Shown: positions 21,510 through 32,383 of the stretch, one piece after another
How positions within the stretch are numbered: the stretch's first letter is position 1
Layout of the letters: every line of letters begins with the position of its first letter
DNA from: Carex sylvatica
Lineage: Eukaryota > Streptophyta > Magnoliopsida > Poales > Cyperaceae
Assembly (NCBI GenBank): GCA_964058845.1
Contig: CAXKVR010000304.1
Coordinates: 1 to 32,383 of the forward strand
Direction of reading: 5' to 3'
Length of the DNA stretch: 32,383 nt
Notes under the pieces: generated by a model
What the model saw: the letters and a program-made list of their open reading frames with translations, nothing else
The model's database searches: none
Told to the model about the DNA's origin: nothing
Made by a program: the position numbers and the translations under genes

Positions 21510-21913
21510 TACTGGGCTCACCACGGCTTATGAAAAAATTAATATGCAAAGTTGTATTTTATATATTAATAGTTATTAATATATGTTTTATCGGGTATTT
21601 ATACGGGTATCGGGTCGGGTTCGGTTATGGGTCAGATAATTAAATAAAATCCATATCCTACCCATTACAGTATTAGTTCTGGATCAGATATTAAATTATT
21701 AATTTTGTAACTATACCTATAATTTAATCGGTTATATTTTTTAAACCATACTCATCCAAATTAATCAGATCCGGGTCGGATTCGGATCGGATCTGATTCG
21801 GTTCCGGATCCGATCCAGATAATCGGGTAAAAGTAGCACCTCCAGATGAGATGTAATTGTTTAATCTCTAGATAAGACGTAATTGTTTAACCTTTATAAT
21901 TCCCAACACATTT

Positions 21914-24204
21914 GTGAAATATTTTGATCGTTCAAATTTTTCTTGATCTTAAAGCACGATAATACCAGCTCCTTGCATTTCGAATAGTCATAAAAAAAAA
22001 AAAAAATTGACCCGGCTTTAGTTAAACTGAACATCTCACGGAATACAGATTCAGTTGAAACTCCTTTTGAGTAAAATTGAAGATCAATTAAGTCACTCAA
22101 CTATTTTAATATCTATAGAAAACTTTTTTCATTCAGATTTTAAACTTATTAACTTCTCACATAGAAAACATTGAGGACTCGGTTGAAATTTGGTGAAATA
22201 AATATCCCTGTTAGATTTTTCTACGAAGTACGAGAACCACACTGTATGATAATGACATGGTGAAGAATGAAGATAATGACATGATAATTTAGTAAACTCC
22301 TAATCCTTAAGGCTGGTACGAGTGATAGGTACAACTGCAAAATGATTCAGATTAATGAAATCTACATGCTAACCTCTAGTCATTTAATACTAATTAATAG
22401 TGCAGGTATTGATTTAATAGTATATGTGGTGTAATTTGTAAACTTACATACTCTATACTGAATGAAAAGACTAAGAGAAAGGTATGAATGCCTTGCGCAA
22501 TTCATATTTTATAATCCAAATCAATTACAGATTTCAGGGAAATAGCGTTAAAAGTTAATCCTTATTCTCTAATTATTGTCTTTCAAGTAGAGATTTTAGT
22601 GACAGTTGCCCCTTTGAAACATAAAAAAAGAAGTAAACTTGAACAATTACTTGTACGAATCAAAGAGAAATCATACCATGAACAAGAAAATATAACTAAT
22701 TACACAAGCAAGCAAGATTCACACAAATAAAAAAAAAATAAAAAAATAGCTACAGGGAGTAAAGAATACGAAAATTGAGAAGTTGAATTACCTTGAGATG
22801 AGTCGCTCACTAGATACTACTAACCATAAATTTGTACATATTTGTTGTTTGAAAATCGGATTGGGTCGAAATAATGGAATTATTGCTACAAAGTGCAATC
22901 CGGGGGAGCGCTATATTTATAGAATTGGGGCAAACTTGGCCACAGATTTTCTAGGTTCACTTTTTCCTTTCGTGCCTTTTCTACATCAATGTTCTTTAAT
23001 TTTTTATATTTTGCTTGAGATATTATTGACTTGTGATGCTATCAAGTCATTTAAAAATGGAATCATCCAATATTTTTTTTTGCAATATGATATGGATTTG
23101 CACCCATATTCACGTTACGTTGGACTAAATTTATAAATCGTCTACTAAGTCAAGTAATTAATATTTTTAAATGCTCTTCCCAAGATCATCAACGTGAAAC
23201 TTCATAAACTTTTTTTCATTTAATTGTAGGGAAAATAAATTTGTTGTCGTTCAGTATTTATCCGAGCCAGTCATGAAATACAAGCAATTTTTGTTACCAT
23301 GAAAACCAAATATTACACAAAATATAAAAATAAAGAACGATCTTATGGCATATGCATTACACAATTAATTTTCAAGAATCAAGACCGAGAATTATCAAGT
23401 AAATAGGAAAAATTGATGAAATAAATATATAAATTGGAATATTCAAAAAATAATTTTGTTATCTTTTAGTGTTTCCTTTAAAGGTTGGAGGTCAAGTCTT
23501 TGAAGTTCCAACTCAAATATTCACTAAGGATTTATATTTAATTTTTGAACACGTTACTTTTCATACAAAAAAATGTTCTTGTCACTAAACTAAAAATCGA
23601 TTCTTGTTTATTTTAAAGTTTTATACACAAAATGGAAAACTATATATTAATGAGTATGCTTAAAATGTAAATCATACATTAACGAGCGTGAACTAATTTG
23701 ATGCACTACCAATCACGACATGTTATTTCATTGTGCAAAGTAACCACAACCTGTCCCGTCACTGTGCAAAGTATCCGTAAAATATTAATTCTGTACAATT
23801 CAAATTTGTATATATTTTACAGTTAAATTTGCATATAAATTTGTACAAGGCTATTAGAATTTGTAGGTTTTTATTTGAATTTGTATAAGATTCACACTCA
23901 TAGATGACACTTATAAATTAATAAAATGAAATAAAAATCGTGAACAATATTAACTTTAACAAGATTTTTAATTTTTAATTTTTAATTTTTAATGATTTCT
24001 GATTTTACAAATAGTAACTGATAGAAGGTATCATTCATTTTAGTAGAGAATTGAGATATTATTCAATTTTTCATCAAAGGATGTATATACGTCGACTTTT
24101 TAAAGTTCTAGAAGTTCTAGAACGTAGGTCAAGCAAGACATATACGTGAAGGTTCAATTCTCTACCGGTGCCGCTTATGTTTACTTGTATCCAGTAAAAA
24201 CATG
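21914..24204. other. AT-rich intergenic DNA without a recognised gene
   Basis: Reading frames here are short and lack similarity to anything I know, including a 117-codon plus-strand frame at 22783-23136. The only structured signal is a possible minus-strand promoter near 22915 with a downstream donor. Confidence 0.45.
22911..22920 (-). promoter_or_regulatory. Possible minus-strand TATA box of an orphan transcript
   Basis: On the minus strand the sequence reads CCCCAATTCTATAAATATAGCGCTCC, a textbook TATA context. About 120 bp downstream is CTCAAG|GTAATT, a good donor, and a TTTTGCAG acceptor lies near 22338. No coding frame follows. It may be a promoter of a non-coding RNA or of a lost gene, or chance. 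Confidence 0.3.
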
Positions 24205-24593
24205 AGTAAAATTAGAATATTTATAAACTAAAAAAATTCATTAAATTTTTTAATTTTGGAATTTATTGAATTTAAACCGTTCAAATAATTTACTTATGTT
24301 ATATATGAAATTTATAATTTTTTGCATTATTCTAGTATAAAATCAAGTAGTAAAGAAAATTTATAAGTCAATATTAATACATTTATTATGATTATTTTTG
24401 TATCTTTTCATTTACACTAATTCAATTTCAAAATTAAAATTTTTTTACGTGTAAATGCATAATTTTTTACGCATAATTTGTTAAGTAGGTTAATTTTAAT
24501 GGTTTGAATTTGTCGTTTAAAATTAATTCAAATTTTTTTGAAATTAAACTCACCAAAACTTTGACGAGTTTAAGAACACTCTAGTTCTATTCG
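24205..24593. mobile_element. Old, diverged GAGTAGAACTAGGGTG-family MITE
   Basis: The left tip is GAGTAAAATTAGAAT and the right tip AGAACACTCTAGTTCTATTC. Interior remnants such as GGTTTGAATTTGTCGTTT and TAAACTCACCAAAAC match the right-arm interior of the younger copies. It is heavily mutated towards A and T. Confidence 0.75.
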
Positions 24594-24752
24594 TAAAATA
24601 TTTTCTAATATTACCACTCGTCATATTTTTATTATTGGTGGGCGAATTAAGTCTAGAGATTATTAGCAAATATCTTAATTATAAAAGATGGTTGGATTAA
24701 ATGTGCATCCGAAGTTAGAACGGAAATTTTTATTTTTACCATCTTTTAAAGA

Positions 24753-24875
24753 AATAAATCAAATAATTTAATTTTTATCCTGTTCACAGTTTCAAACTGT
24801 GGATCAAATTTGAGTGTTCATAGTTTGAAACTACAAAAGAGTAAAAATTAAATTTTTAGAAAATAAAGTTATTTG
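24753..24875. repeat. Inverted repeat
   Basis: AATTTAATTTTTA...GTTTCAAACT pairs with AGTTTGAAAC...TAAAAATTAAATT, arms of about 50 bp with mismatches. Possibly a small decayed foldback element. Confidence 0.5.
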
Positions 24876-25631
24876 GTATATATATAGAGTCCGGCTAGCA
24901 TCAAAATGTTTGGAAATAAAAATTTATCCAAACAAGTCCTGGATTATTGGATTGGCTTTTAATTTGTATTTCATCATCACCAAGACATGCTTAAAATTAC
25001 GGAAGTTTAAAACTCCAGATTCAATGTAGACATGCTTAAAATTACTGCGGTCTACTTTTGTAGGTGGTCGTATTGGTTGGACAAAATATTTATTAATAAG
25101 TTGGGACATTACGTGATATTTTATCTTAAATTTTTTATAAATATATTTGTATATAAATAAGTTTGAAACTGATACATAGCGCAATTATTATTACTAAATT
25201 ATTTTTTTAGTAAATTTGAGTTGATATGTTATTCAGGTGAAATTACAGTATAATTTTATTTGGGACAATTTGCTAAGAATAAAATATTGATGTAAATAAT
25301 CTGCTGACCATGAGTCCGTAATCCAATAATTCTGGTATGAAATAAGATTGAATCTTATAAAAGATAAAATCATTCTCCTTTTTTTTATGAAGTGACAAAA
25401 AGTACGAGAAAAAGGGGTTACAATAAATATATAATACAACACGGATATTTAAAAAAAAACAAGTTAATTAAAATACGGTAAATGAAATAATCTTAATTTT
25501 GTCCCTTCCTTAAACCAAGTGAGATGGGATTTCGGTGGACACGTTTATAATTTGATTGGACAACTCAACTATATTAATTTTTGTATCGACATTTAGCCAT
25601 TTTTTATTCATAGCATTAAAACAAAAACAAA
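24876..25631. other. AT-rich intergenic DNA
   Basis: No gene seen. A short direct repeat, AGACATGCTTAAAATTAC, occurs at about 24983 and 25028. Confidence 0.4.
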
Positions 25632-25922
25632 TAAAATGAATAGTATCATTCTCTTAAAAATTTCAATAATAACAACCGAAATGAAGCGTACCGTTCATCC
25701 ATCCGTGGCGAAACGTACCGTCCAGATTAAGACCTCGATGAAACATTCCATCCAGATCTTCACTGGAACAAGGCACCACATGACCACAATTCAAGCTTGC
25801 GGGCGAAACACTTCGTCACAACCGGAATCTGAATCATACATCTCATCACAGCTGGATGGCCGGTACACTTCATTCTGGTTTTACCATTTTTATTTTTTGA
25901 GAGAATGATACTATCCATTTTA
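25632..25922. mobile_element. Foldback element (~290 bp)
   Basis: The left arm starts TAAAATGAATAGTATCATTC and the right arm ends in its near complement. Inner parts share AATGAAGCGTACCG versus AATGAAGTGTACCG. A 90-codon plus-strand frame inside it is a product of the palindrome and not a gene. A further decayed copy of the inner motif (CCGGTACTCTTCATT) lies just outside at about 25939. Confidence 0.65.
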
Positions 25923-25962
25923 AATTAAAATTGACAACCGGTACTCTTCATTGCGGTTGTGA

Positions 25963-26117
25963 GAATAATTAGAATAGCTTCTTTGCAGTTTGTCTTATTA
26001 AAATAGTCATTAAGAATAGATTATTATAGTTATTATTGTTTTACAATCAAATAAATCATGTAAGAATATACTATTCTAATAAAGACAAATAAGTTAAATT
26101 TCTTATTCTAATTATTC
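25963..26117. mobile_element. Small foldback element (155 bp)
   Basis: The tips are GAATAATTAGAATA on the left and its complement on the right, and pairing extends inward through TTGTCTT-ATTA-AATAGT. Immediately to the right, 26139-26157 is a near-perfect small palindrome (AGACTATT...AATAGTCT). No target duplication is clear. Confidence 0.55.
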
Positions 26118-26157
26118 AAATCCAAGTGAACACATAATAGACTATTTCGAATAGTCT

Positions 26158-27282
26158 AACTCAAAAAATAGTCTATTCGATCTCAATCTAACCATACCAA
26201 TGAAAATGAAAATAGTAGGAAATGTGAGCTCCGTAAATCAATTTCATTTCATTCCCAGCCTGAGCTACTTCCGTGAGAGTGGTTGCCTACAAACTTGTAC
26301 AAAATATCGGACTTTGAAAGAAAGCGTTTATTTTAAGTTCTTTATACTGACTTTAAACCATTTAATAGCATATATGGATCTTCTACTTGTCCTTGGGAGT
26401 TAAGAAAGGAATCCAATTTTATTGAATTGCATAATTTACGTTCACATGGTATGAAAATGGCTGCCGCAGCCGTTTTTCATATCTTATATAATTACACGGA
26501 GAATACATCTTATCAACGTATAGTTCAAGGAATCAAGAAAGTGTCAGATTTTCAAATTAAAAAAATATTTTTAACGGATATTGAGACAGTCATTGATGGG
26601 TACACTAGAAATTTTCCCTTGTTAATAAATCACCCATTTATAACTGTTTGATCCAGCTTCTTCCACGACACATTTGCTGTCACAAATCAAAACGCTTTTA
26701 ATATGTAAAAAAAAAACATTGACTTTTAAATTTTAAGATTGAACGCCACAGGAAACTTTATTTTCATATTGAGAAATGTGATGACATGATTCGGTGGCGA
26801 TGCTGATCGGATCAATCATGTCATGCTATTTCTCCTTTAGTTATCTCTACAGACATTATACCTGTATTGACTGTTTGACCTTGAAATAAACTCCGCGCTA
26901 TGCAAAATGGACCATTAGGAGGCTTGAATCAAGGAGAAATGGTAGAACACTGCTTGTTTAAAAACAAATTGATGATTAAATTGCAAGTAGATAATTTTTT
27001 TTAAAAAAAAATTTTACTCGTAAAAATGGAGACAGAATTATACAAACCAACAAACAACATTACAGTTCCTACAATTTCTATTTTTGCCTGGCTTCTGTTA
27101 CACATTGACGTTTTGTTGAATTTTTTGATGTGATATTAAGATAGCACCAAATTGGCATAAATAACAAAAATTACAATGATAAATGTTAATTCTTTTCGAT
27201 CATTCTGTAAAAATTTAGAGCACAATGAGCTAACAATATAATCCTAAGCTGAAAGGAAATTAAATTTTCGAATGAACAAGCT
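26158..27282. other. Intergenic DNA 3' of TSR3
   Basis: Two short plus-strand frames (67 and 74 codons) show no recognisable motif. A hairpin is described separately. The rest is AT-rich with no recognised feature. Confidence 0.4.
26771..26834. repeat. Hairpin with 21-bp arms
   Basis: GAGAAATGTGATGACATGATT and the complement of AATCATGTCATGCTATTTCTC match at 18 of 21 positions, with a 22-base GC-richer loop. It could be a small foldback remnant or a structured RNA; nothing decides. Confidence 0.45.
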
Positions 27283-27288
27283 TTTATT
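27283..27288 (-). terminator. Likely polyadenylation signal of TSR3
   Basis: AATAAA on the minus strand, about 145 bases after the TSR3 stop codon, is a normal distance for a plant 3' UTR. Other near matches exist in this AT-rich DNA. Confidence 0.45.
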
Positions 27289-27431
27289 AAAAACACACCT
27301 ATCTCTATTGCGAACTCAGGACAATGCCAAATTTAACTTAAAACTAAAAAAAAAAAAAAAAAACTCGAGATAAAATCTTACAGGCTCAACTGCATGTACC
27401 ACATACAATTCTGTTCTTATTTTTCTCTAAT

Positions 27432-30400
27432 TTACTCGCTCTCTTCTTCACTTTCCTCATCTTGACTATCGTTGAGTGCCAGATGGTTCAAATTCTTTTC
27501 GAGTGGTGGCAAGCCTTCATCTTCATCAGATTCACATTCTGATGCGTCTTCTTTTGCATTCTGATCTTTTTTGTCCAATTGTCCATCTAACAATAAGTTA
27601 ACTAATTTAGAAATTTCAAAAGACCAACACTACTAGTATTAAATTTATGGCCAAATTAATAAAGTCCTAGGGTCATTAGAGTGACATGTTATAATACAGA
27701 ACTGTGCTTTTCACTCAAGTTGCCCACACTTATCTAAATGATGTCTTTTGGCTTTAGAATTATCATTCTAAAATTATACTTTTCAAATTTCAAGAGAATT
27801 GATAAAAAAATATACAAGGTCATTTTGGGGCTATATAGCAAATTTAAAGCCAAATAGAATATTTTTACAAGTGATGGTGTCAATTTCTAACAAAAATACT
27901 TATAATGAAGTTAATTAAAACGGTACTTCACATTTAATTCAATTTGAATTTTTAACAAAGTGAAAAGCAGTGTAATTGAATATGCTACCATCTGAAGAAG
28001 GAATAGGCATTGAAATTTTAGAATTCTGTGACAACCAGGAATTCTGAACAGAGATAATTTCAGAGCCATTCTCACAGTGTGAATATGCTTTCAGTAGTTC
28101 TCTGCAAAGTCAAATAAATAATTATTATTTCGAACTTTCTGAATAAAAATATTCAAATGAAATCTTATTCCCACAATAATACATGTCACGAATAAAGCAA
28201 AGAGAAGTTAGATGAACACGATAGTTATCGGATGAAAATGGCAATAGTAAAGTACCTCTCTTGAGTAGAGAATAGTTAAGTGCATATTTAAAAATTAAAC
28301 TGTTAAAAAAGGTTGAGAAAGCTTTACTTGTTAAGAGACAAAAATGAATGGCCCCATTTAAATTTACTCAATAGTAGATTTCCCATCTCCTTCTCCCCAC
28401 TGCGAAAAAAGGTATAACACTCTAAGATAGCAAGTAACAATATAATAATTAAATTCCAATCAAATTGCCCCTGCCATAAAATCTAAAATATAGCACTGAT
28501 ATGGTTTCTTCTCATAAATCAGAACTTTCCACTATCTCCATAAAATCTAAAAAATAACATTGATATACTTCACTTAAAAAAAACATTGATATACAGTTTC
28601 AATCTATCTTTGTATCGATAATTCTCAAACTACTGTCAATCTATCATGTAAGTGATGCTCATACCCTGCACAGTTATATGCAAAACATAGTACAACTAAG
28701 TCCTGATCAAGAGCTTCCCATTCTTGTTGGGACCAGTGGTGGCAATGTTTCCAGCCTGGTTAGACCTGTTCCTCTCTTATTAATAATTTCACAGCTCCAG
28801 TCAGATCCAAGCAGGTCAAGTGAAACTAGGGATATGATCATTTAAAATGGTCACATCTTGAGAATTATTGACAATTTTCATAGAAAGTCCCAAAAAACAC
28901 ATCATTCGGGATGCCATCCAGATGACTCATAGATTATGCAAATCAAACAGTATTGAGATTTGGTGTCCATTTTACCACTAATTGGGTTACTGCAATATGC
29001 AATAATCTGCATTAAAAACCTTTTATTTTAAGTCTTGTAATACTTTTCACTGGCTTCCAAAAACATGTCAATATTGTGAATAACTGTCATTGTGATTTCT
29101 TCTCTAGTGTCGCTGACAAAAAGTAAAGTATTCTTAACATTTAATTTGGCTAAGAAAAATTACCATAAATTATCAGGTGTTATTGGCAAAATCTAAGTAT
29201 TCTTGGAATATAATTGGGTCAAGAAGTACCAAATTATAAGTGCGGCTGACAATGCTTCAACACAAGACAACTCACATGGCCGGCCATAATTAACAGGATT
29301 TGCTGCCACCAACCAGGGCACTGCATCCATTTAACATCAAGTTATAGAACATCAAAACATCACACAAATCCTGCAAAATGAGAAAAAATCTATACACCCA
29401 ATTAAAATCAATTTTGCCAAGTAAATAACAAACATATAATATATATTCCAAGTTGCCAAACACCAGCACAAACAGAATCTCCTTTAGTCATTTAACTTCC
29501 TTAAATGATCAAGAGAGGATGGTTAAGTTTTTTTTTTTTTTTAAATTACAGAAGAAAGTGTGTGATAATTTCTGTGCTAGAGTACTAAAAACTTCTCCAA
29601 TTGTAAATAACCTGGCGGATCATATATGCATTTTAACATGCCTATATGATAAACTTCACTGGTATGCTACCTAAACCAGGTCTACTATATGATAGTAGTA
29701 CTTACAAAGTCGGGGAGCCCCACAGCGGAGCTTAATGAAAGGAACATCATTTAAGCGAGCCCATGAGCAGTCAACCACAGCCAAGCCTTTTCTTTTTATC
29801 AACTCCCCATCTTCCTTTGATACACACTGCTTACCAACTGGGCTGTTAAAAGCAACAGGAAAAAAAGAATTGACGTAAGAAAAACATCTGTATATTCAAA
29901 CAAAATATAAATTTTCAATAAGCCCTCCAATGTGAAAGAGGCTTTGAGACATTGCCAGATTAAGGGCGATTACACCTATTCCCCCAGGAAACTGTCTTAG
30001 GGCATAGAGAGGGACAATGGAGTACCTTAAGACAACTCCTCCAAAACTATTCGTCACGCGCAATTCCTACAATATTTCCAAGAGATCACAATTAATTAGC
30101 AAGATTTGTTCACAATACATTTATTATTATGATTATTACAAGGGAAATGTAGCAATGATCAGATTATGCAATTAAAGAAGAACTATAAGCACTTTCCTTC
30201 CATTATTTGGGAATACATATACATTATTGATGTAGTAGAAAATGCTACCTACAATTAGTTATCCTTTAAGACAGATACTCGTATTTACTAACAAGGATTA
30301 AGGTTATATTGTAGTGACAAAGATAACACAAAAATAATATGATCCTTATCGTTTAATCATGTCTTTAGAAATAATAGTTGTTTGTGTGTATATCACCTCA

Positions 30401-31463
30401 TAAGAACTAGTGTTCTCGTAAAAAGAATTGTATTAAAGGCTAATTAATTAACATTGCAAAGCCAAACAGGCAGGGAATCCTGCAAAATTTTATATGAACC
30501 ATTCAAAAACTGTTAATCAAGCAAAGATCGTGAAAAAAGAGAGGACCTTTAGAAGGCCAAATCTAGAGAGCTTGCGACCAGTACATCTCTTGATATCACA
30601 TTGCCCAAAATCCTGAAAATTGAAACAAATTATTCTTGTTTGATAGTGCACTTCTGTTTCTAATTTGTTATGCAATAGGTGCATTTTCAACGTACCCACA
30701 TTGCAAGATGAATTTTCGGAGCTTGTGATTCCTCTTTACTTTCTTCCTCTACAAAAAAAACATATGCAAATAATATAATAATAATAAGTAAGAAAAAATA
30801 ATGAATGATGTTGTCATTTCATTTAATCCTGCATTTCTTTAGAAATATAAGACACTAATGAGAAGACAGATTGAAAATGGGACTCTACAAAAAATGGAAG
30901 TGGAAATAGCTTGAAAATTTCCATAACCAAATTTATTTTAGAAGCAATGAAAATCATCCCCAAATCCCGATTGCTTCCTCTTTGAGTAGTAATTTTGCTA
31001 AGTAAAGCTTGTTCAATTCAATAATTGCAAGTGCCCAATTAACATAACTACTAGCATAAAGGATGATAAGTGATCATCCCCGGTGAGTTACTTTTCTCAA
31101 ACTGAATCATGAACTTCACTACATAAAAATTCTAATTCTCATTACCAGTAAAGCACTTGAAAACCAAAACCTTTGAAAGTAACAAAGAGAGAGAAAAACA
31201 AAAAACCTTCTTGCCTTGGCAGCGATGTACCAGCCTCATCATCCCTGCACATGCAACAATAACATATCAATACTTTCTCCTCACTGAACAAATAAATCAC
31301 ATCTTTTATCTCTTTGTTAGAAAGGTTTTCCTTGGACTGTCTCCAAAAACCTTGAAACAGAAAGATAAAAACACAAGGATTACAAGGAGAGCTCCCGGTC
31401 GGTTCTGGTTTTCTCCCGGTGAGAGGAAGCTCCCCGTGACCTCCTGGAGCGATTGTATCCCAT
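27432..31463 (-). CDS. TSR3: 18S rRNA aminocarboxypropyltransferase (TSR3 family)
   Basis: Ten exons on the minus strand: 31463-31384, 31244-31207, 30748-30696, 30612-30547, 30066-30026, 29842-29706, 29320-29230, 28399-28328, 28101-27989 and 27586-27432. All introns are GT-AG and all phases fit, giving 281 residues. In yeast and humans TSR3 transfers the 3-amino-3-carboxypropyl group from S-adenosylmethionine to N1-methylpseudouridine of the small-subunit rRNA, a late cytoplasmic step of 40S maturation. Residues 1-50 are basic then acidic. Residues ~54-80 hold the LAMWDFGQCD and KRCTGRKL signature of the N-terminal RLI-like domain. Residues ~85-205 are the catalytic domain, with [23 protein letters not shown] and [15 protein letters not shown]. 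The C-terminal tail (~225-281) is acidic. The domain is complete, so the enzyme should be active. The reading of exon 1 is the least certain, since this N-terminus is poorly conserved. Confidence 0.93.
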
Positions 31464-31605
31464 CAGACTTGACTGAGAATCGGCCTGGAGACGCGAGCGG
31501 CGGTGTGACTCTTTTCTCTTAAAAGCACCGAGTATCGACTCCCGACAGGCGCAACGCTATTGCCGTGATGGTAGGCTTAGTGCTCAGATTCTGTTCTCTT
31601 GCTTC

Positions 31606-31666
31606 AGCCCAGTACAGAATTTTCATATCGGGCCTATTTGAATTATTCTGTTAAATATTATGGGCT
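31606..31666 (-). promoter_or_regulatory. Pair of site II elements upstream of TSR3
   Basis: AGCCCA at 31606-31611 and TGGGCT at 31661-31666 are site II (TGGGCY) motifs in opposite orientation, about 140-200 bp upstream of the TSR3 start codon. Site II elements, bound by TCP factors, are typical of plant genes for ribosomal proteins and ribosome assembly. No telo-box (AAACCCTA) was seen nearby. Confidence 0.5.
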
Positions 31667-32383
31667 GTTTGGTTACAACCGGGCTCTCTCTAATTTAAAG
31701 AAAGCACTTGGTCAGTTGGTCAAAGAGGTTGTTTTTACAAGAGGCCTTTTTTGTGTAGATGCAAGTCAAAAGCCTAATTTTACTTGAACGTTGCATACAT
31801 TTGATCAACATTGTTAAATTTTATCTGGAAATGATATAGGCCTCAAATTTTCTAATTAATCGACTTTTTACAGAGCATCTCCTTTAGGCTTTTGCCGACT
31901 CATTTGCATCTTTTATGCACAATAAAACCTTCTCCTTTTGCCGACTCATCTTTTATATAATTTCTTCTTCGTTTTATTTTTAGAGCCCCCAACTTTTAGA
32001 TGCCAATTACTATCCAAATATTGACTTCAATTAGGTGATTTGGAAATTAAATTCCTGCCATCTCAATTTGAGGGCTTTCAAAATTTAATCATATCTAAAT
32101 ACGATTTTACATTCTGATAACATCAATTGGAAACTTCCAATGCTGTTGCATGCTGGAAATATTAAAAAAAGAAGCTTAAAGAAATAATACAATCAGATAA
32201 TCATGCAAGATAAGTTATAGTACAACAGGCCGTTTATTTATTGAAACATATAATTTTTTAGTACCCAGTGTTCCACAACAGTACAGTACACAGAAATGTT
32301 CTCTTAATACACTATCATGTATCAGCATGGCTACACATCCACACATGCTAAATACTTTGTTAACGAAGAAATGAAAAGAAAAC
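31667..32383. other. Right-edge intergenic DNA
   Basis: No gene is recognised. CTTTTGCCGACTCAT occurs twice (about 31887 and 31936), each followed by CATCTTTTAT or similar, a short tandem duplication. The last 150 bases could be an untranslated region of a gene beyond the window. Confidence 0.35.

Larger units (their letters stand above)
19378..21844. mobile_element. hAT-like element B, itself interrupted
   Basis: The ends are TAGAGGTGCTA on the left and, read inward, TGGAGGTGCTA on the right. Sub-terminal regions on both sides carry CGGGTCGGGT/GGATCCGATCC motifs in inverted orientation. The 8-bp duplication GATGAGAT is exact at 19370-19377 and 21845-21852. Without the retrotransposon insertion the element would be about 0.9-1 kb. 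No transposase frame was seen. Confidence 0.85.
17812..21908 (+). mobile_element. Solo LTR (about 1.1 kb without insertions), TSD CATTT
   Basis: It begins TGTTGGATT and ends TTCCCAACA, the TGTTGG...CCAACA termini common in plant Ty1/copia LTRs. The 5-bp duplication CATTT lies at 17807-17811 and 21909-21913. No internal coding region or second LTR is present, so this is a solo LTR left by LTR-LTR recombination. It carries a TATAAAG box and a U3 array of AGTGCGGACGCACT motifs. About 3 kb of later insertions (18853-19369 and 19378-21844) split its 3' part. The copia assignment rests on the ends only. Confidence 0.88.

Noticed and set aside
21129..21643. Two short frames in the transposon nest
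   Set aside because: They fall inside the inner LTR and across the 104-bp duplication; neither resembles gag, pol or transposase.
17812..21908. A full-length LTR retrotransposon
   Set aside because: There is only one TGTTGG...CCAACA unit with one pair of CATTT duplications and no gag-pol between; the extra length is due to nested insertions.
22783..23136. 117-codon plus-strand open frame
   Set aside because: No recognisable domain, odd composition, and it overlaps a better minus-strand TATA context. In AT-rich DNA a frame this long can occur by chance.
24095..24122. Heat-shock-element-like run (AGTTCTAGAAGTTCTAGAAC)
   Set aside because: The spacing between the GAA and TTC units is one base instead of two, and no gene lies nearby.
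25636..25908. 90-codon plus-strand open frame
   Set aside because: It lies fully within an inverted repeat (25632-25922) and its internal repetition comes from that palindrome.
26200..26651. Two consecutive short plus-strand frames
   Set aside because: No motif, no splice logic joining them, and no similarity I recognise.
31157..31522. 121-codon plus-strand frame at the TSR3 5' end
   Set aside because: It is antisense to TSR3 exons 1 and 2 and its leader, and has no family resemblance.

Overview
This is nuclear DNA from a flowering plant, very probably a eudicot. It has long AT-rich non-coding stretches, short GT-AG introns and many small foldback transposons. Its three protein-coding genes all look most like plant families. 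No species can be named from sequence alone.

Layout. (1) 1-11,080: a short foldback element, then a large plus-strand gene (CDS 1,426-10,570, ten exons, 1,915 residues). It encodes an NT-type C2 domain followed by a very long coiled coil and resembles Arabidopsis At1g22060. (2) 11,081-14,151: a hAT-type MITE with a perfect 8-bp target duplication, a second MITE, and a minus-strand single-exon F-box/Kelch gene resembling At1g22040, tail to tail with gene 1. (3) 14,152-26,834: a gene-free transposon block. Its first part is a 2.7-kb palindrome with four smaller foldback elements packed into pentanucleotide AT repeats in its loop. Its second part is a solo LTR (17,812-21,908, TSD CATTT) that took in two hAT-like elements at the same 8-bp target. 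The second of these was then entered by another LTR retrotransposon, whose remnant lies between ~104-bp direct copies of the target. Further foldbacks follow. (4) 27,432-31,463: a ten-exon minus-strand gene for TSR3, the 18S rRNA aminocarboxypropyltransferase, with site II (TGGGCY-type) promoter motifs upstream as in many plant ribosome-biogenesis genes.

The three genes do not form a pathway. Genes 1 and 2 look like an inherited neighbour pair, since Arabidopsis has the same two families close together by locus number (from memory). TSR3 is a housekeeping ribosome-maturation gene. The most unusual biology is in the nested transposon block and in the splicing and repeat structure of gene 1. 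I found no tRNA, rRNA, CRISPR array or recognisable microRNA precursor by eye.
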